Of a DNA stretch of 64,000 nucleotides, positions 16,509 through 25,372 are shown piece by piece (position 1 is the stretch's first letter; the number at the start of each line of letters is the position of its first letter). Both the position numbers and the translations under genes were made by a program. The DNA comes from Ruminococcus sp. (GTDB taxonomy: Bacteria > Bacillota > Clostridia > Oscillospirales > Ruminococcaceae). Location: NCBI GenBank assembly GCA_021199375.1, contig JAJQIB010000002.1, positions 1 through 64,000 on the forward strand. The letters run 5' to 3'. A model generated the notes under the pieces. That model did no database searches. It saw only the letters and a program-made list of their open reading frames with translations, and was not told where the DNA came from.

Positions 16509-18123
16509 AGCGGCAGCCGAAAAAGGCGTTACCGAGCTGGAAGCAGAGACCTACGAAATACCACAGGATGAAGCGGTAGCGGACGAGCTAAAGCATGGAC
16601 ATAAGGGCAAGAGAAAAAAGCGCAGAAAGCCTACGCTTAAAACCTATGTTTGGCTGTGCTTTATGGCATTTGCGTTTTGTATACTTGTTTTGCTCTGGGT
16701 ATTTCAGTACTTCTTTTTGCCAAAATATTACCGCTCGGCGAAAATCAGAGATATAATGCAGCAGGCAGATGAGTTTGTCGAAGACTTTAATGCAGATGAC
16801 GCAGGCGGATATGCTCGACATATGGCGTTTGACAATAATATGTTTATACTTGTTGTGGACGAAAATGGAGAGGATGTTGTTAAGGAAAACAACATGGGCA
16901 ACTACTCGTTTTTTAGCAACGACAAGGACAACAATTTCGGAAAAACACTCTATCAATTTCGTCAGCAGCTTGATGAGGGTGACAGTGATTATGTCACTAA
17001 GATCATCGAGAGCGAGGAGTTTGACCGTGATGAGATTTTTTACTGCACAAAGTTTAATGACGGCGAGCGGGATTTATATCTCTTTATAGAGGCGCCTGTT
17101 GAGCCAATTGACTCAACCATAAGCATTATTCGTGAGCAGCTTATTTACATCTCGGTGATTATCTTTGAGCTTGCTTTTATCATAACAATACTAATTTCGT
17201 CAAGGCTTTCACGTCCGATCGAGAAGCTTACCAGCACAGCAAAGACGTTTGGTGAGGGCGATTACGATGTTGAGTTTAAGGCAGAGGGCTATCGAGAAAT
17301 CGAGGAGCTTTCTGTGGTGCTTGATGATGCGAGAAACGAGGTGCGAAAGGTCACAGATCTGCGTAAGGATTTGATTGCAAATATTTCGCACGACTTAAGA
17401 ACGCCGCTTGCTATGGTAAAGGCGTATGCCGAAATGATAAGAGATCTATCAGGCGATAATAGGGAAAAGCGTGAGAAGCATTGTCAGATAATCATAGACG
17501 AGGCGGACAGACTATCTAACCTTGTAGGCTCGATTTTAGAGCTATCAAAGCTTGAAAGCTCGAATGAGGAGTTTAACCGCACTGATTACTCGGTTCAATC
17601 GCTGATTAAGGATGTGCTGTTAAGATATACACTGCTCATTGAGGAGCAGGGATACGATATACGCTTTATTCCCGATGATGATAGAATGATTACCGCTGAC
17701 TATGACAAAATGGCTCAGGTTCTTTATAACTTTATAAACAACGCCATCAATTACAGCGGCGAGGACAAGCACATTTGGGTGAAGCAGATTAACCGTCCGG
17801 GAGTTGTTCGCATAGAGGTAATTGACAACGGTCAGGGTATACCTAAGGACAAGCTTTCGGAGGTGTTCGACCGATATTATCGTGGCGGCAAGGTTAAGCG
17901 TGAAACCGTCGGCACCGGTCTGGGACTTTCGATATGTCAAGAGATTTTGAAAAAGCATGGCTACGCTTACGGTGTCATGTCAGAGGAGGGCAAGGGCTCG
18001 ACCTTCTGGTTTGAGGCACGTGAGACTGTACTTCCGAAAAAGCAGAATCCTCCCGAAGGTAAAGACGAGGTAATTTCGGCTGATTTTATCGATGATAAGC
18101 CTGATAATGATACAGATAAGTAA
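16492..18123 (+). CDS. Membrane sensor histidine kinase
   Basis: A 543-residue kinase: basic cytoplasmic start, membrane helix about 51-72, extracytoplasmic sensor about 75-200, second helix about 208-228, HAMP (about 229-280), HisKA with the phospho-acceptor His in NISHDLRTPLAM near 297, and HATPase with NFINNAINYSG, DNGQGIPK and GTGLGLSI. The only usable start is a TTG at 16492, overlapping the regulator gene by 17 bases, so translation is probably coupled. The sensor domain is not one I recognise. Confidence 0.93.
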   Translation: MKRFRKAAAEKGVTELEAETYEIPQDEAVADELKHGHKGKRKKRRKPTLKTYVWLCFMAFAFCILVLLWVFQYFFLPKYYRSAKIRDIMQQADEFVEDFNADDAGGYARHMAFDNNMFILVVDENGEDVVKENNMGNYSFFSNDKDNNFGKTLYQFRQQLDEGDSDYVTKIIESEEFDRDEIFYCTKFNDGERDLYLFIEAPVEPIDSTISIIREQLIYISVIIFELAFIITILISSRLSRPIEKLTSTAKTFGEGDYDVEFKAEGYREIEELSVVLDDARNEVRKVTDLRKDLIANISHDLRTPLAMVKAYAEMIRDLSGDNREKREKHCQIIIDEADRLSNLVGSILELSKLESSNEEFNRTDYSVQSLIKDVLLRYTLLIEEQGYDIRFIPDDDRMITADYDKMAQVLYNFINNAINYSGEDKHIWVKQINRPGVVRIEVIDNGQGIPKDKLSEVFDRYYRGGKVKRETVGTGLGLSICQEILKKHGYAYGVMSEEGKGSTFWFEARETVLPKKQNPPEGKDEVISADFIDDKPDNDTDK

Positions 18124-18126
18124 TAA

Positions 18127-18165
18127 AAAAGGTGCGAACCATATCATTTTTGGTTCGCACCTTTT
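18127..18165. terminator. Bidirectional terminator
   Basis: Perfect 15-bp stem AAAAGGTGCGAACCA with its complement, loop TATCATTTT, A run on the left and T run on the right. It serves the kinase and the convergent spermidine-synthase-like gene. Confidence 0.9.
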
Positions 18166-18180
18166 ATTGATGTAATTTTG

Positions 18181-19842
18181 TTAGTTGATAAGTCCGCTGA
18201 CACCTTCAGTTTCAAGAATTTCCTTGTAATAGGCAAGCTCCTCGCTTATGAGGTCATCTATAACCTGCATGCCGAGCAGCTCGACTGGAGCACAGTCATC
18301 AGTAAGAGCATCGCCGCTTCCATGGCTTTCGGTAAGGCTTTGGGATACCCTTTCTAAAACAGCTGTAAGCTGCTCATCATCACAGCTAAGTGTGTTTTTC
18401 TCAAGAGAAGTGAGCATATCGGGATTATTAGAAGCGAAAAGCTCACGATTGGTTGAACCGCTGACGTCTACGGTGTATACCTCTGAGAATACAGTTGAGA
18501 TGGTTGCGGTTAGGCGATCGTTTACGCTGCCCTCACGGTCTGATTTCATGTTCATGTTTACCACCATAACACCGTCATCGGTAAGATGCTCCTTAACCAT
18601 TGAGAAAAACTCGGTGGTTGACATCTGAAAGGGAATGGTTATATCCTGATAAGCATCAACCATTATGACATCGTATTTTTTGTCGCTAACGTTAAGAAAG
18701 GCTCTTCCGTCATAGGTCGTGACCTTTACGCTTTCGGGAAGATCAAAATATTCTCTCGCAAGGTCGGTGATTTTATCGTCAATTTCAACACCCTCAATGC
18801 TTATATCGTCAAAATACTCGGTGCACTGCTTAGCGTATGTACCCGTACCCATGCCAAGCACCAAAATGTCGCATCCATCTCCGCCGTTTTCCGTCATCAT
18901 AGGAGCCGCCATTGCATAGTCGTAGTAGAGTCCCGACAGACCTCCGCCCTTCATAGCTACAGACTGTACACCAAATAGCACGTTAGTTGAAAGAACGACC
19001 CTATTATCATCCTCGCTCACCTGAAGATAATTGTATACCGATTCTCCCTCATAGGTGAGGTTTGTCTCCCAAAAGGCGAAGCCGGTGGTTGTTCCAAAGA
19101 TACAGCATAGTACAAATAAAACAATGCAGACTACTGATTTGACGATGCCACGCTTGTATGAAATGAAGTATATTATGGCAAGTGCAAGCAGGACTCCTGA
19201 GAAAATGAGAAATGTTGCCGCTGTGCCAACTGCGGGAATAGAGATGAATGTCGGGACGAAGGTGCCTATAATGCTGCCTATGGTGTTTGATGCGTTTAGC
19301 TTTCCTACCGTTTTGCCGCTATCGTCAAGGCTGCTCACTGTGTATTTTACAAGTGAAGGCGTGACGGTTCCGAGCAGAAAGAGCGGATAGGCAAAGATTA
19401 TCATGCATGCTAAAAACGCTGCCCAAATAAGAAAGTTTGTGCTAACGGTAAAGACTAAAAGTGCGGATACCGCTACAATTACAAGCTTTCCGAAAACGGG
19501 AATGGCTGCTATCCAGATTGCCGCAACAAGCAGACGAGAATAGAGCTTGTCGGGATCCGGATTTTTATCTGCGGCTCTTCCTCCATAAATATTGCCGAGT
19601 GCCATTGCTATCATGATTGTACCGATGATTATTGTCCAGACTATCTGTGATGAGCTAAAATACGGAGCGAGAAGTCTGCTTGCTCCAAGCTCTACTGCCA
19701 TGACGCTCATTCCTGCAAAGAATTCTGTCATATAAAGATAGAGCTTCGAACGTAATACGCCGTGTGGTGCCTGAGCTTTAGCGGTGTCGGTGCAATCCTC
19801 AGTTGTCAAGCTTGTTGGTGTATCTATTGTAGCTGTTGCCAT
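18181..19842 (-). CDS. Membrane protein with C-terminal spermidine-synthase-like domain
   Basis: A 553-residue fusion. The first half has about seven to eight membrane helices in the style of the membrane-bound spermidine-synthase-like family. The second half (about 300-500) is a SAM/decarboxylated-SAM fold: ILVLGMGTGTYAK, VEIDDKITDLAREYFDL, YDGRAFL and VIMVDAYQD, as in SpeE aminopropyltransferases. Polyamine synthesis is the closest known role, but the real substrate of such fused proteins is mostly untested. The start at 19842 has GAGGAGG directly upstream; the longer frame to 19857 includes that site. Confidence 0.85.
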   Translation of the reverse strand: MATATIDTPTSLTTEDCTDTAKAQAPHGVLRSKLYLYMTEFFAGMSVMAVELGASRLLAPYFSSSQIVWTIIIGTIMIAMALGNIYGGRAADKNPDPDKLYSRLLVAAIWIAAIPVFGKLVIVAVSALLVFTVSTNFLIWAAFLACMIIFAYPLFLLGTVTPSLVKYTVSSLDDSGKTVGKLNASNTIGSIIGTFVPTFISIPAVGTAATFLIFSGVLLALAIIYFISYKRGIVKSVVCIVLFVLCCIFGTTTGFAFWETNLTYEGESVYNYLQVSEDDNRVVLSTNVLFGVQSVAMKGGGLSGLYYDYAMAAPMMTENGGDGCDILVLGMGTGTYAKQCTEYFDDISIEGVEIDDKITDLAREYFDLPESVKVTTYDGRAFLNVSDKKYDVIMVDAYQDITIPFQMSTTEFFSMVKEHLTDDGVMVVNMNMKSDREGSVNDRLTATISTVFSEVYTVDVSGSTNRELFASNNPDMLTSLEKNTLSCDDEQLTAVLERVSQSLTESHGSGDALTDDCAPVELLGMQVIDDLISEELAYYKEILETEGVSGLIN

Positions 19843-20015
19843 AATTTGCCTCCTCATAGTTTATTATACAGCTTATGTGTGTTGCATTCTAATGAATCTA
19901 ATATATAATAACATAAAATTATCAAAAGGTCAATAGATTTGAGAAAAATAATCCGACAGCTGTTGGATAAAGCTTTGCCCAACTTCAAAAATAGGTGAAA
20001 AAAGCCTAAAAGTAC

Positions 20016-20044
20016 TTGACAAGAGGACAAAAAAGTGAGATAAT
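20016..20044 (+). promoter_or_regulatory. Promoter of the rimO operon
   Basis: TTGACA (20016-20021), 17-bp spacer, GATAAT (20039-20044), 65 bp before the ATG. Confidence 0.8.
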
Positions 20045-20109
20045 AAAATAGATTGATTATGCTTATTTGTAACAACTAGAATATAGAACAGCTGGAGGTA
20101 GACTAAATA

Positions 20110-21435
20110 ATGATAAGAGTTGGAATGGTTTCCTTGGGATGTCCTAAGAACCAGGTGGACGCTGAGCGTATGATGTTTAAGCTGCGTGACTACGGGTTTG
20201 AGCTTATACAGGATGCTGCGCTGGCAGACGTTGCCATTATAAACACCTGCGGATTTATTCAATCCGCTAAGCAGGAGGCAATTGAAACAATACTTGAGTT
20301 TATAGAGCTGAAAAAGGAAGGACGCATTAAAGCGGTAATATGCACAGGCTGTCTTGCTGAGAGGTACAGGGATGAAATTCTTAATGAGATACCTGAGCTT
20401 GATGCCGTTGTGGGACTTGGCTGTGATGGTGATATTGCAAGGATCATATGCGAGATTATGTCCGATGAAGGCGAGGCATTGCATTTTAGTGATAAGCTTT
20501 GTTTGCCGCTTGAGGGAGAAAGAATCATCTCAACTCAGCCCTTTTATGCGTATCTAAAGATTGCAGAGGGATGCTCTAACTGTTGTACATACTGTGCAAT
20601 TCCGTCCATAAGGGGTGCATATCGCAGCCGCGAGATGGAGAAAATACTCGATGAGGCTAGGTGGCTTGCGAACAACGGCGTTACCGAGCTTGTTGTGGTG
20701 GCGCAGGATACTACACGCTACGGAGAGGATATTTATGGCGAAAGCCGACTTCCACAGCTTTTAAGCGAGCTATGCAGAATTGACGGCTTTAAGTGGATAC
20801 GAACGCTCTATCTTTATCCTGAGAGGATAACGGATGAGCTTATAGATGTTTACGCAAATGAGCCAAAGCTTGTAAAGTACATGGATATACCGATTCAGCA
20901 CTGTAATGGCGAAATTTTAAAGAGAATGAACCGAAGCGGAGACAGAGAATCGCTTACGGCTCTTATTAAAAAGATTCGTGACAGAATTCCGGGTATCACG
21001 CTTAGAACTACGCTTATCACGGGCTTTCCGGGAGAGACAGATGAGCAGTTTGAAGAGCTTTCCGAATTTGTAAATGAAATCAAGTTTGAACGCCTCGGAT
21101 GCTTTGCATATTCACAGGAAGAGGGCACCGCTGCTGCGGAGTTTGAAAATCAAATTCCTGAGGATGAGCGTGAGAGAAGAAGCGAGCTTTTGACCGAGCA
21201 GCAGATGTTTATAAACGACGAGCTTAACAATACTATGATAGGTAAATCAGTTGAGGTTGTGGTTGAGGGATTTGACCGCTATGCTGAGTGCTGCTTTGGA
21301 AGAAGTGCGGCTGATGCACCTGAAATTGATGGAAAGATTTTCTTTACGTCTGACAGAAAGCTTACTGCAGGCGACTACATAAACGTAAGGATAGAGGATG
21401 TGCTTGATTGTGACCTTTTAGGCACAGCAGAGTGA
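20110..21435 (+). CDS. rimO: Ribosomal protein S12 methylthiotransferase
   Basis: Radical-SAM enzyme that methylthiolates an Asp of ribosomal protein S12. The 441-residue protein has the UPF0004 N-terminal domain (VSLGCPKNQVDAERM, with cluster Cys at about 10, 46 and 79), the radical SAM motif CSNCCTYC near 156-163, and a C-terminal TRAM domain. GGAGG precedes the ATG. It heads an operon with pgsA, cysE, cysS and a cyclophilin-like gene; rimO-pgsA is a common Firmicutes pairing. Confidence 0.95.
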   Translation: MIRVGMVSLGCPKNQVDAERMMFKLRDYGFELIQDAALADVAIINTCGFIQSAKQEAIETILEFIELKKEGRIKAVICTGCLAERYRDEILNEIPELDAVVGLGCDGDIARIICEIMSDEGEALHFSDKLCLPLEGERIISTQPFYAYLKIAEGCSNCCTYCAIPSIRGAYRSREMEKILDEARWLANNGVTELVVVAQDTTRYGEDIYGESRLPQLLSELCRIDGFKWIRTLYLYPERITDELIDVYANEPKLVKYMDIPIQHCNGEILKRMNRSGDRESLTALIKKIRDRIPGITLRTTLITGFPGETDEQFEELSEFVNEIKFERLGCFAYSQEEGTAAAEFENQIPEDERERRSELLTEQQMFINDELNNTMIGKSVEVVVEGFDRYAECCFGRSAADAPEIDGKIFFTSDRKLTAGDYINVRIEDVLDCDLLGTAE

Positions 21436-21451
21436 GAAAGGAATAGGGATT

Positions 21452-22000
21452 ATGAATCTTCCAAATAAGCTTACTGTAATGAGAGTGATTTTAATACCAT
21501 TTTTCTTGGCGGCACTTTTAATTGATTTTCCTGCACACACTTGGATAGCGCTTGTGATTTTTGCGGCAGCATCTATTACCGATTGGTTCGATGGAAGAAT
21601 TGCGAGAAAGAACAATCTTGTGACAAATTTTGGAAAGTTTTTAGATCCACTTGCAGACAAGGCGCTGGTAATAAGTGCGCTTATTTGCTTTGCATCAATG
21701 GGCTGGTGTGATGCTATTGCAGTTATTATTATAATAGCTAGAGAATTTATGGTATCAGGACTTAGAATGATTACAGCTAACGAAGGCGTGGTTGTGGCTG
21801 CGGGAATTTGGGGAAAGCTAAAAACCGCATTCACAATGATTGCGATTATTGCTATAATGTGTTTAGAGGGCATTTTTGGTGACACTGGTACGATTTTTGC
21901 GATAAACGAGGCTTTGATTTGGATTTCAGTGCTGTTTACAGTGATTTCCGGCGGCATCTATCTAAAAACCTACTGGGAATATATAGATCCCAACGAATAA
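21452..22000 (+). CDS. pgsA: CDP-diacylglycerol-glycerol-3-phosphate 3-phosphatidyltransferase
   Basis: First committed step of phosphatidylglycerol synthesis. The 182-residue membrane protein carries the CDP-alcohol phosphotransferase signature: DGRIAR, eight residues, then G-x3-D-x3-D in GKFLDPLAD (about residues 48-70). Membrane helices flank this. The start NLPNKLTVMRV is typical for PgsA. It begins 16 bp after rimO with AAAGGAATAGGG upstream. Confidence 0.93.
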   Translation: MNLPNKLTVMRVILIPFFLAALLIDFPAHTWIALVIFAAASITDWFDGRIARKNNLVTNFGKFLDPLADKALVISALICFASMGWCDAIAVIIIIAREFMVSGLRMITANEGVVVAAGIWGKLKTAFTMIAIIAIMCLEGIFGDTGTIFAINEALIWISVLFTVISGGIYLKTYWEYIDPNE

Positions 22001-22020
22001 CCTCTTGAGGAGGGTTTGCA

Positions 22021-22677
22021 TTGTCTTTTATAAGTGAAATAAAAGCGGACATAGAGTCCATAAAAAGGCGAGATCCTGCCGCTAAGAGCGGACTGGAGAT
22101 TGTGCTGACATATTCCGGTGTACACGCAGTAATAATGCATCGTGTGGCACACTGGTTTTATGAGCATGACAGGGTAGTTATTGCGAGAATTATTTCGCAG
22201 GTAAGCCGCTTTTTTACCGGTATCGAGATTCATCCCGGTGCGAAAATTGGAAAGGGACTTCTCATAGATCACGGAAGCGGTGTGGTCATTGGAGAAACTG
22301 CCGAGATTGGCGACTATTGTCTTTTGTATCAGGGCTGTACCCTTGGTGGTACGGGAAAAGATCAGGGCAAGCGTCATCCAACACTTGGAAATAATGTGAT
22401 GGTAGGCTGCGGCGCAAAGATTCTAGGACCCTTTAAGGTTGGGGATGGAGCGAAAATTGCGGCGAATGCGGTGGTGCTTGAAGAGGTGCCGCCAAATGCA
22501 ACTGCAGTAGGTGTGCCTGCACGAATCGTTCGTGTAAATGGTGTGGCTCCGCACCCTGCGACAGATGATATTGACCAAATTCACATTCCCGACCCCGTAG
22601 CTCAGGAGCTTTGCAGATACAGGGTTGCGCTTGAGAGGCTGGAGAAAAAGGTAGAAAAACTAGAAAAGGAAAGGTAA
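22021..22677 (+). CDS. cysE: Serine O-acetyltransferase
   Basis: Acetylates serine to O-acetylserine, the precursor of cysteine. The 218-residue protein has an N-terminal helical region and a left-handed beta-helix of hexapeptide repeats (about 65-180), including IEIHPGAKIGKGLLIDHGSG and the catalytic His segment. A C-terminal coiled segment follows (about 195-218). The start is TTG at 22021 with GGAGGG six bases before; no ATG fits. It pairs functionally with the cysteinyl-tRNA synthetase gene six bases downstream. Confidence 0.93.
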   Translation: MSFISEIKADIESIKRRDPAAKSGLEIVLTYSGVHAVIMHRVAHWFYEHDRVVIARIISQVSRFFTGIEIHPGAKIGKGLLIDHGSGVVIGETAEIGDYCLLYQGCTLGGTGKDQGKRHPTLGNNVMVGCGAKILGPFKVGDGAKIAANAVVLEEVPPNATAVGVPARIVRVNGVAPHPATDDIDQIHIPDPVAQELCRYRVALERLEKKVEKLEKER

Positions 22678-22683
22678 AAGCCT

Positions 22684-24102
22684 ATGAAAATATACAATTC
22701 ACTTACACACAAGGTAGAAGAGCTTGTGCCGAATGAGGCAGGAAGGCTTAGTATGTATACATGCGGTCCTACGGTGTATCACTATGCACATATAGGAAAT
22801 CTGCGTAGCTATATTATGGAGGATGTCCTTGAAAAATATCTTCGATACACAGGGCTTGATGTAAAGAGAGTCATGAACATCACCGATGTCGGACATCTTA
22901 CCTCAGATGGCGATACGGGTGATGACAAGATGCTCAAGGGTGCAAAGCGCGAGCATAAGACGGTTATGGAGATAGCGAGGTTTTATACCGATGCTTTCTT
23001 TGACGACTGTGCAAAGCTTAATATAAAGACACCTGATGTCGTTGAGCCTGCCACAGGATGTATCGGCGATTTTATAAAGGTCATCTCATCTCTTATCGAC
23101 AAGGGATACGCTTATGAAGCTGGCGGCAACATATATTTTGATACGTCTAAGCTTAAGGAGTACTATGTGTTTGGCGACTTTAACGAGGAGGATCTTGAGG
23201 TCGGTGTGCGTGAGGGCGTTGAAGCGGATGAAAATAAGCGTAACAAGGCGGACTTTGTGCTATGGTTTACAAAGTCAAAGTTTGACGATCAGGAGCTAAA
23301 GTGGGATTCGCCGTGGGGTGTAGGCTACCCCGGATGGCATATTGAATGCTCCTGCATTTCGATGAAGCACTTGGGCGAGCGGCTTGACCTGCATTGTGGT
23401 GGAATTGATAACCAGTTTCCGCATCATACAAATGAAATCGCACAGTCGGAGGCTTACCTCGGACACAAGTGGTGCAATTATTGGTTTCATGTGCATCACC
23501 TAAATACCAATTCAGGCAAAATGAGCAAGTCTAAAGGCGAGTTTTTGACCGTTTCACTGCTTGAACAAAAGGGCTACAATCCGCTTGTGTACAGATATTT
23601 CTGCTTGCTTTCACACTATAGAAAATCGCTTGTATTTAGCTACGAAAATCTTGACAACGCAAAGGCGTCGTTCGAGAAGCTGATATCAAGAATTGCAGCG
23701 GTGGTAAAGGATGCGGTTGGAGAGGTTGATAAAGCTGAATTTGCTCGACTAAAAGCGGGCTTTGATGCAGCACTTGGAAATGACCTCAACACCTCACTTG
23801 CAATAACGGCTGTTTACGATGTGCTTAAGGCAGATGTAAATGCAGCTACCAAGCTAGCGCTTATTGAGGACTTTGATCAGGTGCTTTCGCTAGATCTTGT
23901 CAAGCAGGCTAAGGCGCTTAACAAGGCTCAGGAGCAGGAGAATGAGGAGATTCCCGTTGAGGTCAATAAGCTTGTAGAGCAGCGTGCGGCGGCACGAAGG
24001 GCAAAGGACTTTGCTAGAGCTGATGAGCTTAGAGCGCAAATTGAGCAGCTTGGATGGCTTGTAAAGGAAACACGAGAGGGAACAAAGCTTAGCAGAAAAT
24101 AA
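22684..24102 (+). CDS. cysS: Cysteinyl-tRNA synthetase
   Basis: A 472-residue class I synthetase. The zinc-binding start YTCGPTVYHYAHIGN includes the HIGH-equivalent, with further zinc ligands in HIECSCIS (about 220-227) and HHTNEIAQSE, and the KMSKS loop in SGKMSKSKGEF near 278. The C-terminal DALR-type helical domain is present. Neighbour cysE supplies the cysteine pathway, an arrangement common in Firmicutes. Confidence 0.96.
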   Translation: MKIYNSLTHKVEELVPNEAGRLSMYTCGPTVYHYAHIGNLRSYIMEDVLEKYLRYTGLDVKRVMNITDVGHLTSDGDTGDDKMLKGAKREHKTVMEIARFYTDAFFDDCAKLNIKTPDVVEPATGCIGDFIKVISSLIDKGYAYEAGGNIYFDTSKLKEYYVFGDFNEEDLEVGVREGVEADENKRNKADFVLWFTKSKFDDQELKWDSPWGVGYPGWHIECSCISMKHLGERLDLHCGGIDNQFPHHTNEIAQSEAYLGHKWCNYWFHVHHLNTNSGKMSKSKGEFLTVSLLEQKGYNPLVYRYFCLLSHYRKSLVFSYENLDNAKASFEKLISRIAAVVKDAVGEVDKAEFARLKAGFDAALGNDLNTSLAITAVYDVLKADVNAATKLALIEDFDQVLSLDLVKQAKALNKAQEQENEEIPVEVNKLVEQRAAARRAKDFARADELRAQIEQLGWLVKETREGTKLSRK

Positions 24103-24131
24103 GGCTTGGATTTTAAAAAGAAAGGGCAGCT

Positions 24132-25031
24132 ATGAAAAAGAACGAAAACTATGTGGATAAGGCAAACAATATAGGTACGAGTACAACATACGCACGAAAG
24201 AGAATGATGACGTATTTTCAGTTTTCGCTGATTGCCATTATCTTCGTGATAGTGTTTGCTGTAATTTACTTTGTTGCAGGCGGAAGCGATGAGGGTATTG
24301 ACTATTCAGATGTAGATTTGATACAATTTGAGGAGCCTAGTGATGATACGCCGGTTGTGGTGTATGAAACCGACTACGGCACCTTTAAAGCAGTGCTTTA
24401 TCCGGATGAGGCACCGGAGTATTGCAGCTACTTTACCTCGCTTGTAGAGTCGGGATACTATGATGGCACGTATATATTTGCAGTACAGGATGATATATAC
24501 TTCATGGCAGGCTCGAAAACCTCAGACGGCACGGATGATGATGACACCAACACCGATGAATGCGATGCGGAAAAATCGGCAGATTTATGGCCGTTTTACG
24601 GTTCTATTGCAGCATACGGAAATGCAAAATCAGCCTTTAATTCACAGATTCAGGCAGGAAGCAGAAATCTCTTTATCGGAAGCATTGAATTTGATGAGGA
24701 TACTATTGAACAGCTTGATTCGGCAAGTGATAATACTATGCTCAACGATGCGTTTAAGCAAAAGGGCGGTGTACCAAACTTTTCTCAGCAGTACACGATA
24801 TTTGCGCAGGTTTATGACGGATTTGACGCCTATGATGAGCTGATGAGTTTAGAGGTTGTGAAGCCTGCGGAGGACGACGAGGACGACGATGCTAATCTTA
24901 CGCCAAAGGAAGCGGTAACGTTTAACAAGGTGTACATGTCTACATATGGTGAGAATAAGAATTCGGAATTCTTTTCGCTTGATGAATCAGCAGCTACAGA
25001 AACCGACAGTCAAGAGGATTCTGATTCGTGA
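24132..25031 (+). CDS. Membrane-anchored cyclophilin-like protein with altered active site
   Basis: A 299-residue protein with one N-terminal membrane helix (about 30-52) and an extracytoplasmic cyclophilin-type domain (about 72-285; YETDYGTFKAVLYPDEAPEY). Where active cyclophilins have an FHR...FMIQGGD core, this protein has YIFAVQDDIYFMAGS, so the catalytic Arg is absent. It may act as a chaperone or binding domain without isomerase activity. It ends in an acidic/Ser-rich tail. Last gene of the rimO operon. A PrsA/SurA-like lipoprotein follows, suggesting a shared role in exported-protein folding. Confidence 0.75.
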   Translation: MKKNENYVDKANNIGTSTTYARKRMMTYFQFSLIAIIFVIVFAVIYFVAGGSDEGIDYSDVDLIQFEEPSDDTPVVVYETDYGTFKAVLYPDEAPEYCSYFTSLVESGYYDGTYIFAVQDDIYFMAGSKTSDGTDDDDTNTDECDAEKSADLWPFYGSIAAYGNAKSAFNSQIQAGSRNLFIGSIEFDEDTIEQLDSASDNTMLNDAFKQKGGVPNFSQQYTIFAQVYDGFDAYDELMSLEVVKPAEDDEDDDANLTPKEAVTFNKVYMSTYGENKNSEFFSLDESAATETDSQEDSDS

Positions 25032-25075
25032 AAGTGAAAACAGAATGAAATTTAGCGAGTATTTGGCAAAATGCC

Positions 25076-25104
25076 TTGACTTAATCGCAAAAATATAGTA
25101 TAAT
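25076..25104 (+). promoter_or_regulatory. Promoter placed at the edge of the structured repeat
   Basis: TTGACT (25076-25081), 17-bp spacer, TATAAT (25099-25104). The predicted start near 25111 coincides with the first bases of repeat copy 1, so the transcript would begin with the repeat. Confidence 0.8.
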
Positions 25105-25109
25105 GAATA

Positions 25110-25318
25110 CATGATGTCCCCCCGCCTTATAGGCGGCGGTCCATCCCGGTTTTCAGTGGGGGGGACAAAAACTAATCCCCCACTGAAAACCGGCGGAGCC
25201 TGACGGCTCCTTGCATCTATTGCTTGCCGTGCGCAAGCTAAGGCGGCGGTCAGCTCACTGAGCTTGGTACGAACAAGTTCGTACAGCAAGCATATCTCGC
25301 TTCGCTCCGCTTTAAATA
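25110..25318 (+). repeat. Structured dispersed repeat, copy 1
   Basis: A 209-bp element whose inverted partner lies at 27364-27538. Stem-loops in order: A (CCGCCT 25122-25127 with AGGCGG 25131-25136); B, a 15-bp stem built on CAGTGGGGG/CCCCCACTG; C, GGAGCC-TGAC-GGCTCC; D, GCTTG/CAAGC; then a GTACGAAC/GTTCGTAC palindrome found only here. It ends in a conserved segment CTCGCTTCGCTCCGCTTTAA. In stem A a G-C pair is A-T in copy 2, which preserves pairing. It forms the 5' leader of the lipoprotein gene at 25373. Confidence 0.8.
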
Positions 25319-25372
25319 TTCTAGTATAAAGAAAAGCGGCACCTTAGGGCGCCATGAAAGGATTGTAAAGAA

